Source of the DNA: DATARH01 sp963847345
Lineage (GTDB): Bacteria; Pseudomonadota; Alphaproteobacteria; ATCC43930; CGMCC-115725
Length of the DNA: 64,000 bases
Assembly: GCA_963847345.1 (NCBI GenBank)
Contig: CAWJZU010000020.1
Span: 186,001 to 250,000, forward strand
Direction of reading: 5' to 3'
The position numbers were made by a program, and so were the translations under genes. Shown piece after piece: positions 15,986 to 26,014 of this stretch. Below the pieces are notes generated by a model. That model was not told the DNA's origin and ran no database searches. It was given only the letters and a program-made list of their open reading frames with translations. How positions within the stretch are numbered: the stretch's first letter is position 1; each line of letters starts with the position of its first letter.

Positions 15986-16014
15986 GAGCAATCTCGAAAG
16001 CAACGAGATTGCTT
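15986..16014. repeat. REP-like inverted repeat between rnj and mce
   Basis: GCAATCTCG (15988-15996) pairs with CGAGATTGC (16004-16012). It fills most of the 140-base gap between rnj and mce and resembles dispersed repeats of related genomes. It could act as an mRNA hairpin at the end of the long operon. Confidence 0.6.
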
Positions 16015-16040
16015 CACTTCGCTCGCATTGACGGCTGCAT

Positions 16041-17726
16041 TTAAAGCCGGACAAGCTGGACCTCGACCAACGATCGCTTGCCGAACCGCTCCCTGAGCAT
16101 GCGCCGCAACACGCGCCTTGCCGTTTCGCGCAGCGCATCGTCATCGCGCCGCTGCGGCGCCGGCAGAGCCCCGACCGCGTCGGCCAGGGCGTCGCAAATG
16201 TCGGCAGCCGGTTCCGACGCCGCTTCAGCAAGGCCGATCAGGCTGACCTGGGGCGGCGCCACCAGCGAACCGGCGCGATTGACGACGAGCGAGGCAACCG
16301 CCGATCCCTCGACGCTGGCGCGCCGGCGCTGCTGCAGGACGGCGCCGCGGATCGGCAACAGGCTCTTGCCGTCGCTGGCGATGCGGCCGGTCGGGATCTC
16401 GTCGACGATCGTGGCGCCGTGGCCGTCGAGCCGCACCACATCGCCGTTTTCGATGACCACGGCCTGCTGCACCTGACATTGCCGGGCGAGATCGGCATGT
16501 CCGATCAGATGACGTGCCTCTCCGTGCACCGGGATCGAGACGCGGGGCCGGACCATCTGGTACATCGCGGTGAGCTCGTCGCGGCACGGGTGGCCGGAGA
16601 CGTGCACGAAATGGTCCTCGGCCGTGACAACCTCGACGCGCATCTTCAGCAGTGCGTTGTGCAGCCGGCTGATCGCTCTCTCGTTGCCCGGAATGATGCG
16701 TGACGAGAAGATCACAACATCACCCTCATCGAGGACGATGTGCGGGTGGTCGTCGCGCGCAATGCGAGCCAGCGCCGCCCGCGGCTCACCCTGACTACCG
16801 GTGCAGATCAACACGATCTTGTCGCGCGGCACATAGCCCGCTTCTTCCTCGCTCAGGAAGCGCGGCACGTCGGCAAGATACCCGTTTTCGCGGGCCGCCC
16901 TGTCGATCCGCCCCAGCGAGCGCCCGATCAGCGCGACATTGCGGTCGTTTGCCGCGGCGGCGTGCGCGATCGTCGACAGACGCGCGACATTGGACGCGAA
17001 ACAGCCTACCGCGACCCGCCCGTCATAGCGGCCGATCAGCTCGGTGAGGTGCCGACGCAGCTCGCCCTCGGAGCCGGAGGTCCCGTCGCGCAGCGCGTTG
17101 GTCGAATCGCAGACGATCGCCAGCACGCCCTCGTCGCCGACCGCCCGCAGCCGCGCTTCGTCGGTCGGGGAGCCGACCAGCGGGTCCGGGTCGAGCTTCC
17201 AGTCGCCGGTGTGGAGTACGGTGCCGACCGCCGTGCGGATCACGACCGCGTTCGGCTCCGGGATCGAATGGGTCAGCGTAATCAGTTCGAGGTCGAACGG
17301 TCCGATCGTGAAACGGCCCGACATCGGGACGGTCGTGATCTTGACCTGGCTGGCGAGCTGCGCCTCGATCAGCTTGGCGCGCAGCAGCGAGGCGGTGAAC
17401 GGCGTCGCCCAGATCGGACATTGCAGCTGCGGCCACAGATACGGGATCGCGCCGATATGGTCCTCATGTCCATGCGTCGCGACGATGCCGAGCAGCCGGT
17501 CGCGCCGTTCGACGATGAAGGCCGGGTCGGCCATGATCACATCGACCCCGGGCTGGTGCTCTTCCTCGCCGAAGGTCACGCCGCAATCCACGATCAGCCA
17601 CTGGCCGCGATAACCGTAGAGATTGAGGTTCATCCCGATCTCGCCGGAGCCGCCGAGCGGCAGGAAATAGAGCGCGTCGGGATCGTGCTCGCGAAAGGCG
17701 CTCGGCTGCGGCGCTGTGAGGCTCAT
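16041..17726 (-). CDS. rnj: Ribonuclease J
   Basis: RNase J is an endonuclease and 5'-3' exonuclease for rRNA maturation and mRNA decay. The 561 residues match the family length. FLPLGGSGEIGMNLNLYGY opens the MBL domain; the metal motif is HGHEDH (His85, His87, Asp89, His90). HTGDWKLDP, VCDSTNAL and the beta-CASP segment ending HVSGHPCRDEL follow, and the C-terminal region runs to VEVQLVRL. Its start overlaps the coaX stop by four bases (ATGA), so the two are coupled. Confidence 0.95.
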   Translation of the reverse strand: MSLTAPQPSAFREHDPDALYFLPLGGSGEIGMNLNLYGYRGQWLIVDCGVTFGEEEHQPGVDVIMADPAFIVERRDRLLGIVATHGHEDHIGAIPYLWPQLQCPIWATPFTASLLRAKLIEAQLASQVKITTVPMSGRFTIGPFDLELITLTHSIPEPNAVVIRTAVGTVLHTGDWKLDPDPLVGSPTDEARLRAVGDEGVLAIVCDSTNALRDGTSGSEGELRRHLTELIGRYDGRVAVGCFASNVARLSTIAHAAAANDRNVALIGRSLGRIDRAARENGYLADVPRFLSEEEAGYVPRDKIVLICTGSQGEPRAALARIARDDHPHIVLDEGDVVIFSSRIIPGNERAISRLHNALLKMRVEVVTAEDHFVHVSGHPCRDELTAMYQMVRPRVSIPVHGEARHLIGHADLARQCQVQQAVVIENGDVVRLDGHGATIVDEIPTGRIASDGKSLLPIRGAVLQQRRRASVEGSAVASLVVNRAGSLVAPPQVSLIGLAEAASEPAADICDALADAVGALPAPQRRDDDALRETARRVLRRMLRERFGKRSLVEVQLVRL

Positions 17727-18508
17727 CGGCTCTTGTTATAGCCGTAAATGAGGCGCAGCCCCCACAGAGTAAGGTCGGGATCGACCCGGTCGATCGCCTC
17801 GGTCGCGCCGGCGAACAGCGGCGCCAACCCGCCGGTGGCGATAACCTGCATCCTTGATCCGGGGGCTGCGCCGAATTCGGCCTTGATGCGCCCGACCAAA
17901 CCTTCGATCAATCCGATATAGCCCCAGTAAATGCCCGATTGCATGCAGCTCACCGTGTCCGTGCCGATCACCCGTTCGGTGCGGGCGATGCGGACGCTCG
18001 GCAGCTTGGCCGCCGCCATATGCAACGCGGTCAGCGACTGATTGATCCCCGGTGCGATCACGCCGCCGCGATAGTTGCCGTCGCCGTCGACCACGTCCAG
18101 CGTCGTGGCGGTGCCGAAATCGACGACGATCAGCGGTCCACCGTAGCGGTCATGCGCCGCCACGGTATTGACCAGGCGATCGGCCCCAACCTCCTCCGGG
18201 CGATCGACGAGCGCCCTGGTGCCGAGCGCCACGCCGGCATCACCGACCACCAGAGGGTCGGTTCGGCAGTATTTCCGGCAGAACGTGACGAGGTTGAAGT
18301 TGGTTTCGGGCACGACGCTGGCGATCGCAGCCCCCTCGATCTGGGCGCGCGACAGGCCGTCGAGCGCCAGCAGATGGTCGAGCCAGACGACATATTCGTC
18401 GGCGGTGCGCTTGCCTTCGGTGGCCGTGCGCCAGCTGCCCTTTAGCGCGGCGCCGTCCCACATCGCGAACGAGGTGTTGGTATTGTTGGCATTGATCGCC
18501 AGCAGCAT
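17723..18508 (-). CDS. coaX: Type III pantothenate kinase
   Basis: CoaX phosphorylates pantothenate in the first step of CoA synthesis. The 261-residue protein begins MLLAINANNTNTSFAMWDG, where the ATP-binding motif normally reads DxGNT; Asn replaces Asp and Gly here. Later motifs are normal: VGADRLVNTVAAHDRYGGP, VDFGTATTLDVVDGDGNYRG and VIAPGINQSLTAL. ATG 18508 is supported by the family N-terminus. It overlaps rnj by four bases and follows birA, the standard gene order. Confidence 0.93.
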   Translation of the reverse strand: MLLAINANNTNTSFAMWDGAALKGSWRTATEGKRTADEYVVWLDHLLALDGLSRAQIEGAAIASVVPETNFNLVTFCRKYCRTDPLVVGDAGVALGTRALVDRPEEVGADRLVNTVAAHDRYGGPLIVVDFGTATTLDVVDGDGNYRGGVIAPGINQSLTALHMAAAKLPSVRIARTERVIGTDTVSCMQSGIYWGYIGLIEGLVGRIKAEFGAAPGSRMQVIATGGLAPLFAGATEAIDRVDPDLTLWGLRLIYGYNKSR

Positions 18509-18558
18509 CGGCCCACTCCTCTCAGCCGAAGCCCAGGCGATCGGAAACCGGAAAAACC

Positions 18559-19302
18559 TCACCCGCCGCAATGCGTCTGCGACCTTCCAGCGGTCTCAAT
18601 CACGAGGGAGCCGTCTTCGTCAAGATCGAGAAACCGGCCGAACAGCGCTGCGCGCTCCAGGCGCACGCGGATTTCCTGCCCGATTCCGGCGGCGCGGGCC
18701 AGCCAGCCCTCGCGGATCGGGGCGAAGCCTTCTTCCCGCCAGACCCGCGCCAAGATATCGAACCGCGCTATATAAGCTTGCAACAAGTCCTGCCGGAGCG
18801 ATCCCGGGGAATCCATGTTCGGCCAGCGATGTCGCGGGGTATTCGACGTCTTTCGGTGTTGAGACCAGATTGGCGCCGGCGCCGATCACGACAAAATCGA
18901 TCGTGTGATTGTCGGTAATCTCTGATTCGAGAAGGATACCGGCCAGTTTACGGCCACCGGCGAGGATATCGTTCGGCCATTTGCAGCTTACATTGAGAGC
19001 GGGGCTGCACAGCTCGCCGATCCCTTCCGCGAGCGCGAGCGCCGCGACAAAGCCGAGCTGGGCGGCGCGCGCCGGGGCCACCCCGGGGCGCACGATCAGC
19101 GAAAGATAGAGGTTTCCCGGCGGCGATGCCCAGAAGCGGCCGCGGCGACCGCGCCCGGCAGTCTGCTCGCCGGCCCAAAGCAGCGTGTTCTCGGCGCCGC
19201 CAGCGCGCGCAAGGGCTTTCGCTTCGTCGTTGGTGCTGCCGATCCTGTCGTAGCGGAGGACAGCCGGTAGCCTTCCGGCAGGACAGGCCCGGTGCTGTTC
19301 AT
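18559..19302 (-). CDS. birA: Biotin-[acetyl-CoA-carboxylase] ligase (two frameshifts)
   Basis: BirA attaches biotin to carboxylase carrier proteins. Read in three pieces, the gene gives a complete ligase without the N-terminal DNA-binding domain. From ATG 19302 it reads MNSTGPVLPEGYRL. After a shift near 19250 it continues RYDRIGSTNDEAKALARAGG, AGEQTAGRGRRGRFW and CKWPNDILAGGRKLAGILLE. After a second shift near 18800 it continues LLQAYIARFDILARVWREEG, ending at 18559. The first shift needs one added base and the second the loss of one, so the total length stays a multiple of three (247 residues). Both are probably sequencing errors. It lies 7 bases after nuoN. Confidence 0.85.
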
Positions 19303-19309
19303 TGCTGTA

Positions 19310-20762
19310 TCATTGCCCGAACAGCGACGCCGCCGCGGCCGTGGCGCCGCCGACAACCGGGTCGGGCCACAGGATAAAAATCATCGTCAGCACCGCGGTA
19401 ACGACCACCACCGCCTTGAGCTCGGTCGCGATCGGCCGGTCGAACGCGATCACCGGCTCGTCGAAATACATGACCTTAACGACACGGAGGTAATAGAACG
19501 CGCCAACAACACTCGTGACGACGCCGATAATGGCGAGCCCGACGAGGTTTGCGTCGATCGCCGCGAGGAAGATGTAGAGCTTCGCGAAAAATCCCGCGGT
19601 CGGCGGAATGCCGGCCAGCGCGAACATGAAGATCGCCGAGCGCAAGCGCCAGACCCGGCTGCGTGCGGCCGAGACCGGAGAGGTCGGATATGCTTTCGAG
19701 CATCCGCCCCTTTTGCCGCATGCACAGGATCACGGCCCAGGTGCCGAGATTCATGAACAGATAGATCGCCAGGTAGACAAGGACGCCGCGGATACCGCTT
19801 GGGGTCGCGACGGCAAGACCGATCAGTGCGTATCCGACATGGCCGATCGAGCTGTAGGCCATCAGCCGCTTGACGTTTTCCTGTGCAATCGCGGCAACCG
19901 CGCCGAGAACCATCGAGGCGACTGAGAGAAAGACGATGACCTGCCGCCATTCGACCAGTAAAGCGCCGAACGGCTCGATCATGAAGCGCACGAACAGCGC
20001 GAGCGCCGCGATTTTCACCGCGACCGCGAAAAACGCGGTGACCGGGGTTGGCGCGCCCTCGTAGACGTCGGGGGTCCACATATGGAACGGCACCGCCGAG
20101 ACCTTGAACGCGAGGCCGACCGTGACGAAAACGATGCCGATGATCAGCCCCGGCGGGGGAGCCGCGCCGCCGGCGAGCAGCCGCGCCAGGCCGACGAACT
20201 CGGTCGTGCCGGCGAAACCGTAGATCAGCGAGGCGCCGTAAAGCAGCATGCCCGAGGCGAGCGCGCCGAGAACAAAATATTTCAGCCCGGCCTCGGTCGA
20301 GCGCACCGAGTCGCGGTTGAAGCTGGCGAGGACATAGAGCGCCAGGCTCTGCAGCTCGAGGCCGAGATAGAGTGCGATCAGATCGTTCGCCGATATCATC
20401 AACATCATGCCGGTGCTGGCGAGCAGGACCAGGACCGCGAACTCGAAGCGCGCGATGCGGTGCTCCTCGTTGAACCGCAGCGCCAGGATGATGCTGACCG
20501 CGGCGCCGAGCAGGACCAGCGCCTTCGTGAACACGGCGAACGCGTCGGTCACGAACATACCGTAGAAACCGAGACGCCGCTCCCACCCGAACACGCCGCA
20601 TAAAACAAGTGTGACGAGCAGGACGACAACCGCCAGCCACGAGACAAGCCTGGCCGAGCCTTCGCCGCGAAATACGCCCACGATCAACAGCGCCATCGCG
20701 GCGCAGACCAGGACGATTTCCGGCAGAGCCGGCAATATCGCGGGAAACGGGAAGGGGGCCAT
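19310..20762 (-). CDS. nuoN: NADH-quinone oxidoreductase subunit N (one frameshift)
   Basis: NuoN is one of three antiporter-like proton-pumping subunits in the membrane arm of complex I. The first 425 residues or so are intact, with GLELQSLALYVLASFNRDS, FKVSAVPFHMWTPDVYEGAP and the broken-helix Lys/His region. Near 19645 an extra T in GCGCTTGCGC shifts the frame. Without it the protein continues RSAIFMFALAGIPPTAGFFAKLY and ends at 19310, giving 483 residues. ATG 20762 is preferred to a TTG six bases upstream. It is six bases after nuoM. Confidence 0.93.
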
Positions 20763-20768
20763 TTGCAA

Positions 20769-22374
20769 CTACCGCGCTTGCGTCGAAGTCAGGGCGGAAA
20801 TCGGGACCCACTGGGCCGCCTCGGAGGCGGTCGAGGCGCTGGTCCCGCTTTTCGCGATGACCGCGGTTCCGTCGGCTCGCGCCAGTTTCCGTATGTCGGC
20901 GACGCGGGCGACGAGTGCGTCGACGGTCGGCCGGATCGGCGCCAGAAACGGCTCGGGGTAGATGCCCATCCACGCCACGAGCAGGAGGAGCGGCGCGAAT
21001 ACCGCTTTCTCGCGCGGGCTGAGATCGAGCATCGCCCGGACGTCATCGCGCGTGATCGTGCCGAAGATTACCCGACGATACAGGTACAGCATGTACATCG
21101 CGCCAAGGAATAGCGCCGTCGCGGCGAGAAACGCTTCGAGCGTGTTGACCCGGAAGGTGCCGAGCAGGATCAGGAACTCGCCGACAAAGCCGCTGGTGCC
21201 GGGCAGCCCGACCGAGGCGAGCATAAATATCATGAAAACGAAAGCATAAGCCGGCATCGTATCGGCCAATCCGCCATAGCGGTCGATGTCGCGCGTGTGC
21301 AGCCGGTCATAGACGACACCAACGCACAGGAACAGTGCCGCCGAAACAAAGCCGTGGCTCAGCATCTGCACCATTGCGCCAGTCACGGCTTCGCTGGTCG
21401 CGGCGAAGATGCCCATCGTCACAAAGCCCATATGCGCTACCGACGAATAGGCGATCAGCTTTTTCATATCGGTCTGCACGAGCGCGACGAAAGATGTGTA
21501 GATCACCGCGATCGCCGACAGCGCGAACATCAGCGGCGTGAAATACTCCGAGGCCAGAGGGAACATCGGCAGCGAAAAGCGGATGAACCCGTAGCCGCCC
21601 ATTTTCAAGCAATACGCCGGCCAAAATGACCGAACCGGCCGTCGGCGCCTCGACATGCGCATCCGGCAGCCAGGTGTGCACCGGCCACATCGGCACTTTG
21701 ACCGCGAACGAGGCAAAAAACGCGAGCCACAGCCATTTCTGCAGCTCAGGCGGAAACGCGTGGTTCAGCGCGACGACGATATCGGTGCTGCCGGTCTGGA
21801 AATACACGGCTAGTATCGCCAGCAGCGACAGCACCGAGCCAAGCAATGTGTAAAGGAAAAACTTGAAGGCCGAGTAGATGCGACGCGGTCCGCCCCATAT
21901 TCCAATGATCAAGAACATCGGGACCAGCACGCCCTCGAAAAAGACATAAAACAGCACGAAATCGAGGGCGCAGAAAATTCCGACCATCATCGTTTCGAGG
22001 ATGAGGAAGGCAATCATGTACTCCTTGACCTGATGGTGTACGTTCGTCCAGCTCGCGACGACACACAGCACGGTCAACAAGGTCGACAGCAGTACAAAGA
22101 ACAGCGAGATGCCGTCGATGCCCATATGATAGTTAATCGCGAACCCGCCGATCGAGATCCAATCCGCGCGCTCGACGTACTGGAAACCGATCACGCTCGT
22201 ATCGAACCCGATCCACAACAGCAGCGACAGCGCAAAAACGATCAGCGACGTCGACAGCGCGATATTGCGCGCATTGCGGGCGACCACGGCCTCATCGCCG
22301 CGCGCCAGCATGATGAACGCGGCGCCGATCAGCGGCAGGAACGTGACGAGCGACAGCAGCGGCCAGTTTGTCAT
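20769..22374 (-). CDS. nuoM: NADH-quinone oxidoreductase subunit M (one frameshift)
   Basis: NuoM is an antiporter-like proton-pumping subunit of complex I. The N-terminal part is intact through PMWPVHTWLPDAHVEAPTAG. An extra T at about 21607-21608 turns LLKMGGYG into LLENGRL and shifts the frame. The rest is intact from KMGGYGFIRFSLPMF, with SSVAHMGFVTMGIFAA and GLPGTSGFVGEFLIL. Corrected length is 534 residues. It is separated from nuoL by 100 bases that hold a small REP-like hairpin. Confidence 0.93.
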
Positions 22375-22417
22375 GCGGCCGCTCCTGTCTTTAGATCGAA
22401 GACAACCTCACCAGTCC

Positions 22418-22432
22418 CCGGGTCAAGCCCGG
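22418..22432. repeat. Short REP-like hairpin in nuoL-nuoM gap
   Basis: CCGGG-TCAAG-CCCGG is a 5-base stem in the only 100-base gap in the distal nuo operon. It resembles a common dispersed repeat core of Bradyrhizobium-type genomes. Confidence 0.45.
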
Positions 22433-22474
22433 AGGCGACAAGACAAGTGTGAGTCTCCAGCCGCATTATTCCGC

Positions 22475-24400
22475 TCATCGCGGCAGCAGATACCAGGTGA
22501 CCAGCGCAACGACGCCGATCAGCATCGCGAAGGCGTAATGATAAAGATAACCTGTCTGCAATCGGCTCGCCTCGCGCGACAGTTCGCGGGTAGCCGCGGC
22601 GATGCCGTCCGGACCGAGCCCGTCGATGATCTTGCCGTCGCCGGTCCGCCATAACCCTTCGCCGAGTGAGAATGCGTTCCGCACGAACAGGCGATCATAC
22701 AGCTCGTCGAAATACCACTTGTTGAGCAGGAACTGGTACAGCGACCGGTACTGCATCGCCAGCCGTGCCGGGATGTCGGGCTCGATCGTATAGAATAGAT
22801 AAGCGGTCACGATGCCGAGTCCGCCGGCGATCAGTGGCAGGAATTCAAGCACGCCGTGAATATTTTCAGCTTTGGTGATCGAGTCGTAAGCCGGCAGCAC
22901 CAGCACCGAATCTCTCCAGTACTCGGCGCGATCCGGTCCGATGAAAAAATCCTCGAATAGAAACCCCGCCGCGGCTGCTCCGGCCGCCAACACGAACAGC
23001 GGCAGAAGCATGACCCACGGGCTTTCGTGCGCGTGCTGCATCGTGTGCTCGTCGGCACGCGGCGTGCCATGAAAAGTCATAAGAAGCAGGCGCCACGAAT
23101 AGAACGCGGTCATAAACGCCGCGACAGTTCCGAGAGTGAACGAATAGCGGCCGACCGCGGTGCCCGAGGCCCATGCCGCCATCAGGGTCGCGTCCTTTGA
23201 ATAGTAACCGGCGAAGAACGGAATGCCGGCCAGTGCGAGGCTGCCGATCCACATCAACACGTAGGTGATCGGGATCTTCTTCCACAGCCCGCCCATGCGC
23301 CGCATGTCCTGTTCGCCGCCCATCGCGTGGATTACCGAGCCGGCGCTGAGGAACAGCAGCGATTTGAAACAAGCGTGTGTGCACAGGTGGAACATCGCCG
23401 CGGTGTACGCCGACACGCCAATCGCGAAAAACATGTAGCCAAGCTGCGAGCAGGTCGAATAGGCGATAACGCGCTTGATGTCGTTCTGCGCCATGCCGAT
23501 GCTGGCGGCGAACATCGCGGTGGTGCCGCCGATCACGCCGACCACCGCCAGCGCGTCGGGGGCGTACTCGAACATCGGCGACAGGCGCACTACCATGAAG
23601 ACGCCCGCCGTCACCATTGTCGCAGCGTGGATCAGCGCCGAAACCGGTGTCGGACCCTCCATCGCGTCGGGCAGCCACGTATGCAGCCCGATCTGCGCCG
23701 ATTTTCCCATCGCGCCGACGAACAATAGGATGCAGGCGAGTTCGAGCGAGGAAACCTGCCATCCCAGGAAGTTGATCGTCGTACCGACCGCCTCCGGCGC
23801 TTTCGCGAACACGACATCGAAATTCAGCGAGCCGAAAATCACAAAGACCGCAAAAATCCCAAGCGAGAAGCCAAAATCGCCGACCCGGTTGACAACAAAG
23901 GCCTTTATGGCGGCGTTATTCGCCGTTGGCCGGTCGTACCAGAAGCCGACCAGCAGGTACGAGCACAAGCCGACGCCTTCCCACCCGAAGAACAGCTGCA
24001 CGAAATTGTCGGCAGTCACCAGCATCAGCATGAAGAAGGTGAACAGGCTCAGATAGGCCATGAAGCGGGGCACGCCCGGATCATGCGCCATGTAGCCGAT
24101 CGAGTAGATATGGACCATCGCCGAGACGATCGTCACGACGAGGATCATCACGCCGGACAGCGTGTCGAGCCGCAACGCCCAGTCGACATCGACACCGCCG
24201 GCCCGGATCCATGTGGCGAGCGGAATTATCTGGGGCTCGTCGACGGCCAGGATGCTGATGAACAGCAGAATGCCAAGCACCATCGACACCAGCATCGCGC
24301 CGCAGGTGACGAGCTGCGATCCGCGGAAGCCGATTGCCCGGCCAAAGAAACCGGCGATCGCGGCGGCGAGCAGCGGCAGGAAAACGACGGCGACAGCCAC
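22475..24400 (-). CDS. nuoL: NADH-quinone oxidoreductase subunit L
   Basis: 641 residues, close to the usual length. NuoL is the distal antiporter-like subunit, with the long lateral helix at its C-terminus. Motifs seen are GWEGVGLCSYLLVGFWYDRP, VVNRVGDFGF, LHTWLPDAMEGPTPVSALIH and SKDATL. It is uninterrupted, unlike its neighbours nuoM and nuoN. It lies five bases after nuoK. Confidence 0.97.
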   Translation of the reverse strand: MAVAVVFLPLLAAAIAGFFGRAIGFRGSQLVTCGAMLVSMVLGILLFISILAVDEPQIIPLATWIRAGGVDVDWALRLDTLSGVMILVVTIVSAMVHIYSIGYMAHDPGVPRFMAYLSLFTFFMLMLVTADNFVQLFFGWEGVGLCSYLLVGFWYDRPTANNAAIKAFVVNRVGDFGFSLGIFAVFVIFGSLNFDVVFAKAPEAVGTTINFLGWQVSSLELACILLFVGAMGKSAQIGLHTWLPDAMEGPTPVSALIHAATMVTAGVFMVVRLSPMFEYAPDALAVVGVIGGTTAMFAASIGMAQNDIKRVIAYSTCSQLGYMFFAIGVSAYTAAMFHLCTHACFKSLLFLSAGSVIHAMGGEQDMRRMGGLWKKIPITYVLMWIGSLALAGIPFFAGYYSKDATLMAAWASGTAVGRYSFTLGTVAAFMTAFYSWRLLLMTFHGTPRADEHTMQHAHESPWVMLLPLFVLAAGAAAAGFLFEDFFIGPDRAEYWRDSVLVLPAYDSITKAENIHGVLEFLPLIAGGLGIVTAYLFYTIEPDIPARLAMQYRSLYQFLLNKWYFDELYDRLFVRNAFSLGEGLWRTGDGKIIDGLGPDGIAAATRELSREASRLQTGYLYHYAFAMLIGVVALVTWYLLPR

Positions 24401-24405
24401 CGGGA

Positions 24406-24717
24406 TCAGCCTCGCATCATGTGGATGTCTTCAACCTGGATCGAGCCGCGGTTGCGGAAATAGACGACGAGGATCGCCAGGCCGATCGCCGCCTCCGCCG
24501 CCGCCACGGTCAGCACGAACATCGCGAAAACCTGGCCGACAAGGTCGTTCAGCGCGACCGAAAAGGCGACGAAGTTGATATTGACCGCGAGCAGCATCAG
24601 CTCGATCGACATCATGATGATGATGATGTTCTTGCGGTTCAGAAAGATGCCGAAAATGCCGAGCGTGAACAGGATCGCGGCGACGGTTAGGTAGTGCGCG
24701 AGGCCGATCTCTCCCAT
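24406..24717 (-). CDS. nuoK: NADH-quinone oxidoreductase subunit K
   Basis: 103 residues with three membrane helices. The conserved glutamate of the proton path lies in IIMMSIELMLLAVNINFVAF, and the second in TVAAAEAAIGLAILVVYFR. NuoK connects the quinone region to the antiporter subunits. It is three bases after nuoJ. Confidence 0.97.
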   Translation of the reverse strand: MGEIGLAHYLTVAAILFTLGIFGIFLNRKNIIIIMMSIELMLLAVNINFVAFSVALNDLVGQVFAMFVLTVAAAEAAIGLAILVVYFRNRGSIQVEDIHMMRG

Positions 24718-24720
24718 CGT

Positions 24721-25374
24721 CTATTCCCCCGGCTCGCGTACCGGCTCCGCGACGGCTCCACCGAGCGGCACCTTGACGATCGCGACGGCCTCGGCGCGGC
24801 TGCGCCCGACCTGCTCCGGAATACGCTGGCGCCGCACCCCGGCGCGCTCGCGCAAGGTGAGGACGATCGCGCCGATCATCGCCACCAGAAGGATGACGCC
24901 CGCCGTCTGGAACGCGAACAGGTAGCGAGTGTAAAGGAGGTTGCCGAGCGCCCGCGTGTTGGTCAGCGGCCCGACCGCCGCCGCCGAGGCTAACGCCGGT
25001 GCGACGCGGAGGGCGCCGACACCGGGCGCAATGACCCAATGCCCAAAGACCAGCACGAGTTCGGCAAGCAGCACGAACCCAATCACCGCCCCGATTGGCA
25101 GATACCGCATAAAGCCGCTGCGCAGTTCGGCGAAATTGATGTCGAGCATCATCACGACGAAGAGGAACAGCACGGCAACCGCGCCGACATATACGACGAC
25201 CAGGATCATCGCCAGGAATTCGGCGCCGAGCAGGATGAACAGCCCCGCCGAATTGAAGAAGGCGAGGATCAGCCACAGCACCGAGTGGACGGGATTGCGC
25301 GCCGATACGACCAGCACGCCGGAGGCTACCGTGATCGCGGCGAAGATGTAGAACATGATCGCGGCGAAGATCAT
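24721..25374 (-). CDS. nuoJ: NADH-quinone oxidoreductase subunit J
   Basis: 217 residues. The membrane part shows SARNPVHSVLWLILAFFNSA, LGAEFLAMILVVVYVGAVAV and LFLFVVMMLD, the pi-bulge helix region that links quinone chemistry to pumping. ATG 25374 is chosen from MIFAAIMFYIFAAITVASG, the family N-terminus; the frame is open further upstream but is not NuoJ-like. The hydrophilic C-terminal tail is longer than in E. coli, as usual in alphaproteobacteria. Confidence 0.95.
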   Translation of the reverse strand: MIFAAIMFYIFAAITVASGVLVVSARNPVHSVLWLILAFFNSAGLFILLGAEFLAMILVVVYVGAVAVLFLFVVMMLDINFAELRSGFMRYLPIGAVIGFVLLAELVLVFGHWVIAPGVGALRVAPALASAAAVGPLTNTRALGNLLYTRYLFAFQTAGVILLVAMIGAIVLTLRERAGVRRQRIPEQVGRSRAEAVAIVKVPLGGAVAEPVREPGE

Positions 25375-25410
25375 CGGCGCATTCTCCGGACAGCACTCGT
25401 CCCGCCTGCA

Positions 25411-25429
25411 TGCGGGCCGAAGGCCCGCA
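25411..25429. repeat. Hairpin in nuoI-nuoJ gap
   Basis: TGCGGGCC-GAA-GGCCCGCA is a perfect 8-base stem in the 79-base gap. It may be a REP-type element that affects mRNA stability within the operon. Confidence 0.6.
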
Positions 25430-25453
25430 GTCCGATCATGTCGTCGCCGCAAC

Positions 25454-25942
25454 TCATCGATACGGCGCCTCGAGCGCCAGCTGCTTCGCGATCTCGCCCT
25501 CCCAGCGGTCGCCGTTCGAGAGCAGCTTTTCCTTGTCGTAGAACAGCTCCTCACGGGTCTCCGCAGCGAACTCGAAATTCGGCCCCTCGACGATTGCATC
25601 GACCGGGCAGGCCTCCTGGCAATAGCCGCAATAGATGCATTTGGTCATATCGATGTCGTAGCGCGTCGTGCGCCGGCTGCCGTCCTCGCGCGGCTCGGCT
25701 TCGATCGTGATCGCGAGGGCGGGACAAATCGCCTCGCACAATTTGCAGGCAATGCAGCGCTCCTCCCCATTCGGGTAGCGACGCAACACGTGCTCGCCGC
25801 GGAAACGCGCGCTTAGCGGGCTCTTTTCATACGGATAGTTGACCGTGACCGCCGGCTTGAACATGTAGCGCAGCGTCAGCGCCATGCCCGACAGCAGCTC
25901 GACCAGCAGCAGACCGCGCGCGCTGCGCGCCAGGGAATTCAT
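25454..25942 (-). CDS. nuoI: NADH-quinone oxidoreductase subunit I
   Basis: 162 residues carrying two [4Fe-4S] clusters, N6a and N6b, that pass electrons towards NuoB. The ligand motifs are CIACKLCEAICP and CIYCGYCQEACP. The family helix FKPAVTVNYPYEKSPLS precedes them and the family tail EELFYDKEKLL follows. ATG 25942 (MNSLARSARGLLL) is chosen over an upstream ATG at 26005. Confidence 0.97.
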   Translation of the reverse strand: MNSLARSARGLLLVELLSGMALTLRYMFKPAVTVNYPYEKSPLSARFRGEHVLRRYPNGEERCIACKLCEAICPALAITIEAEPREDGSRRTTRYDIDMTKCIYCGYCQEACPVDAIVEGPNFEFAAETREELFYDKEKLLSNGDRWEGEIAKQLALEAPYR

Positions 25943-26014
25943 CGCTCGATCCTCAAAGCGGGCGCACCATAGGCGCGGCCCGGAAACAGTCAACCGAACA
26001 GTCAACCTGCGCGA

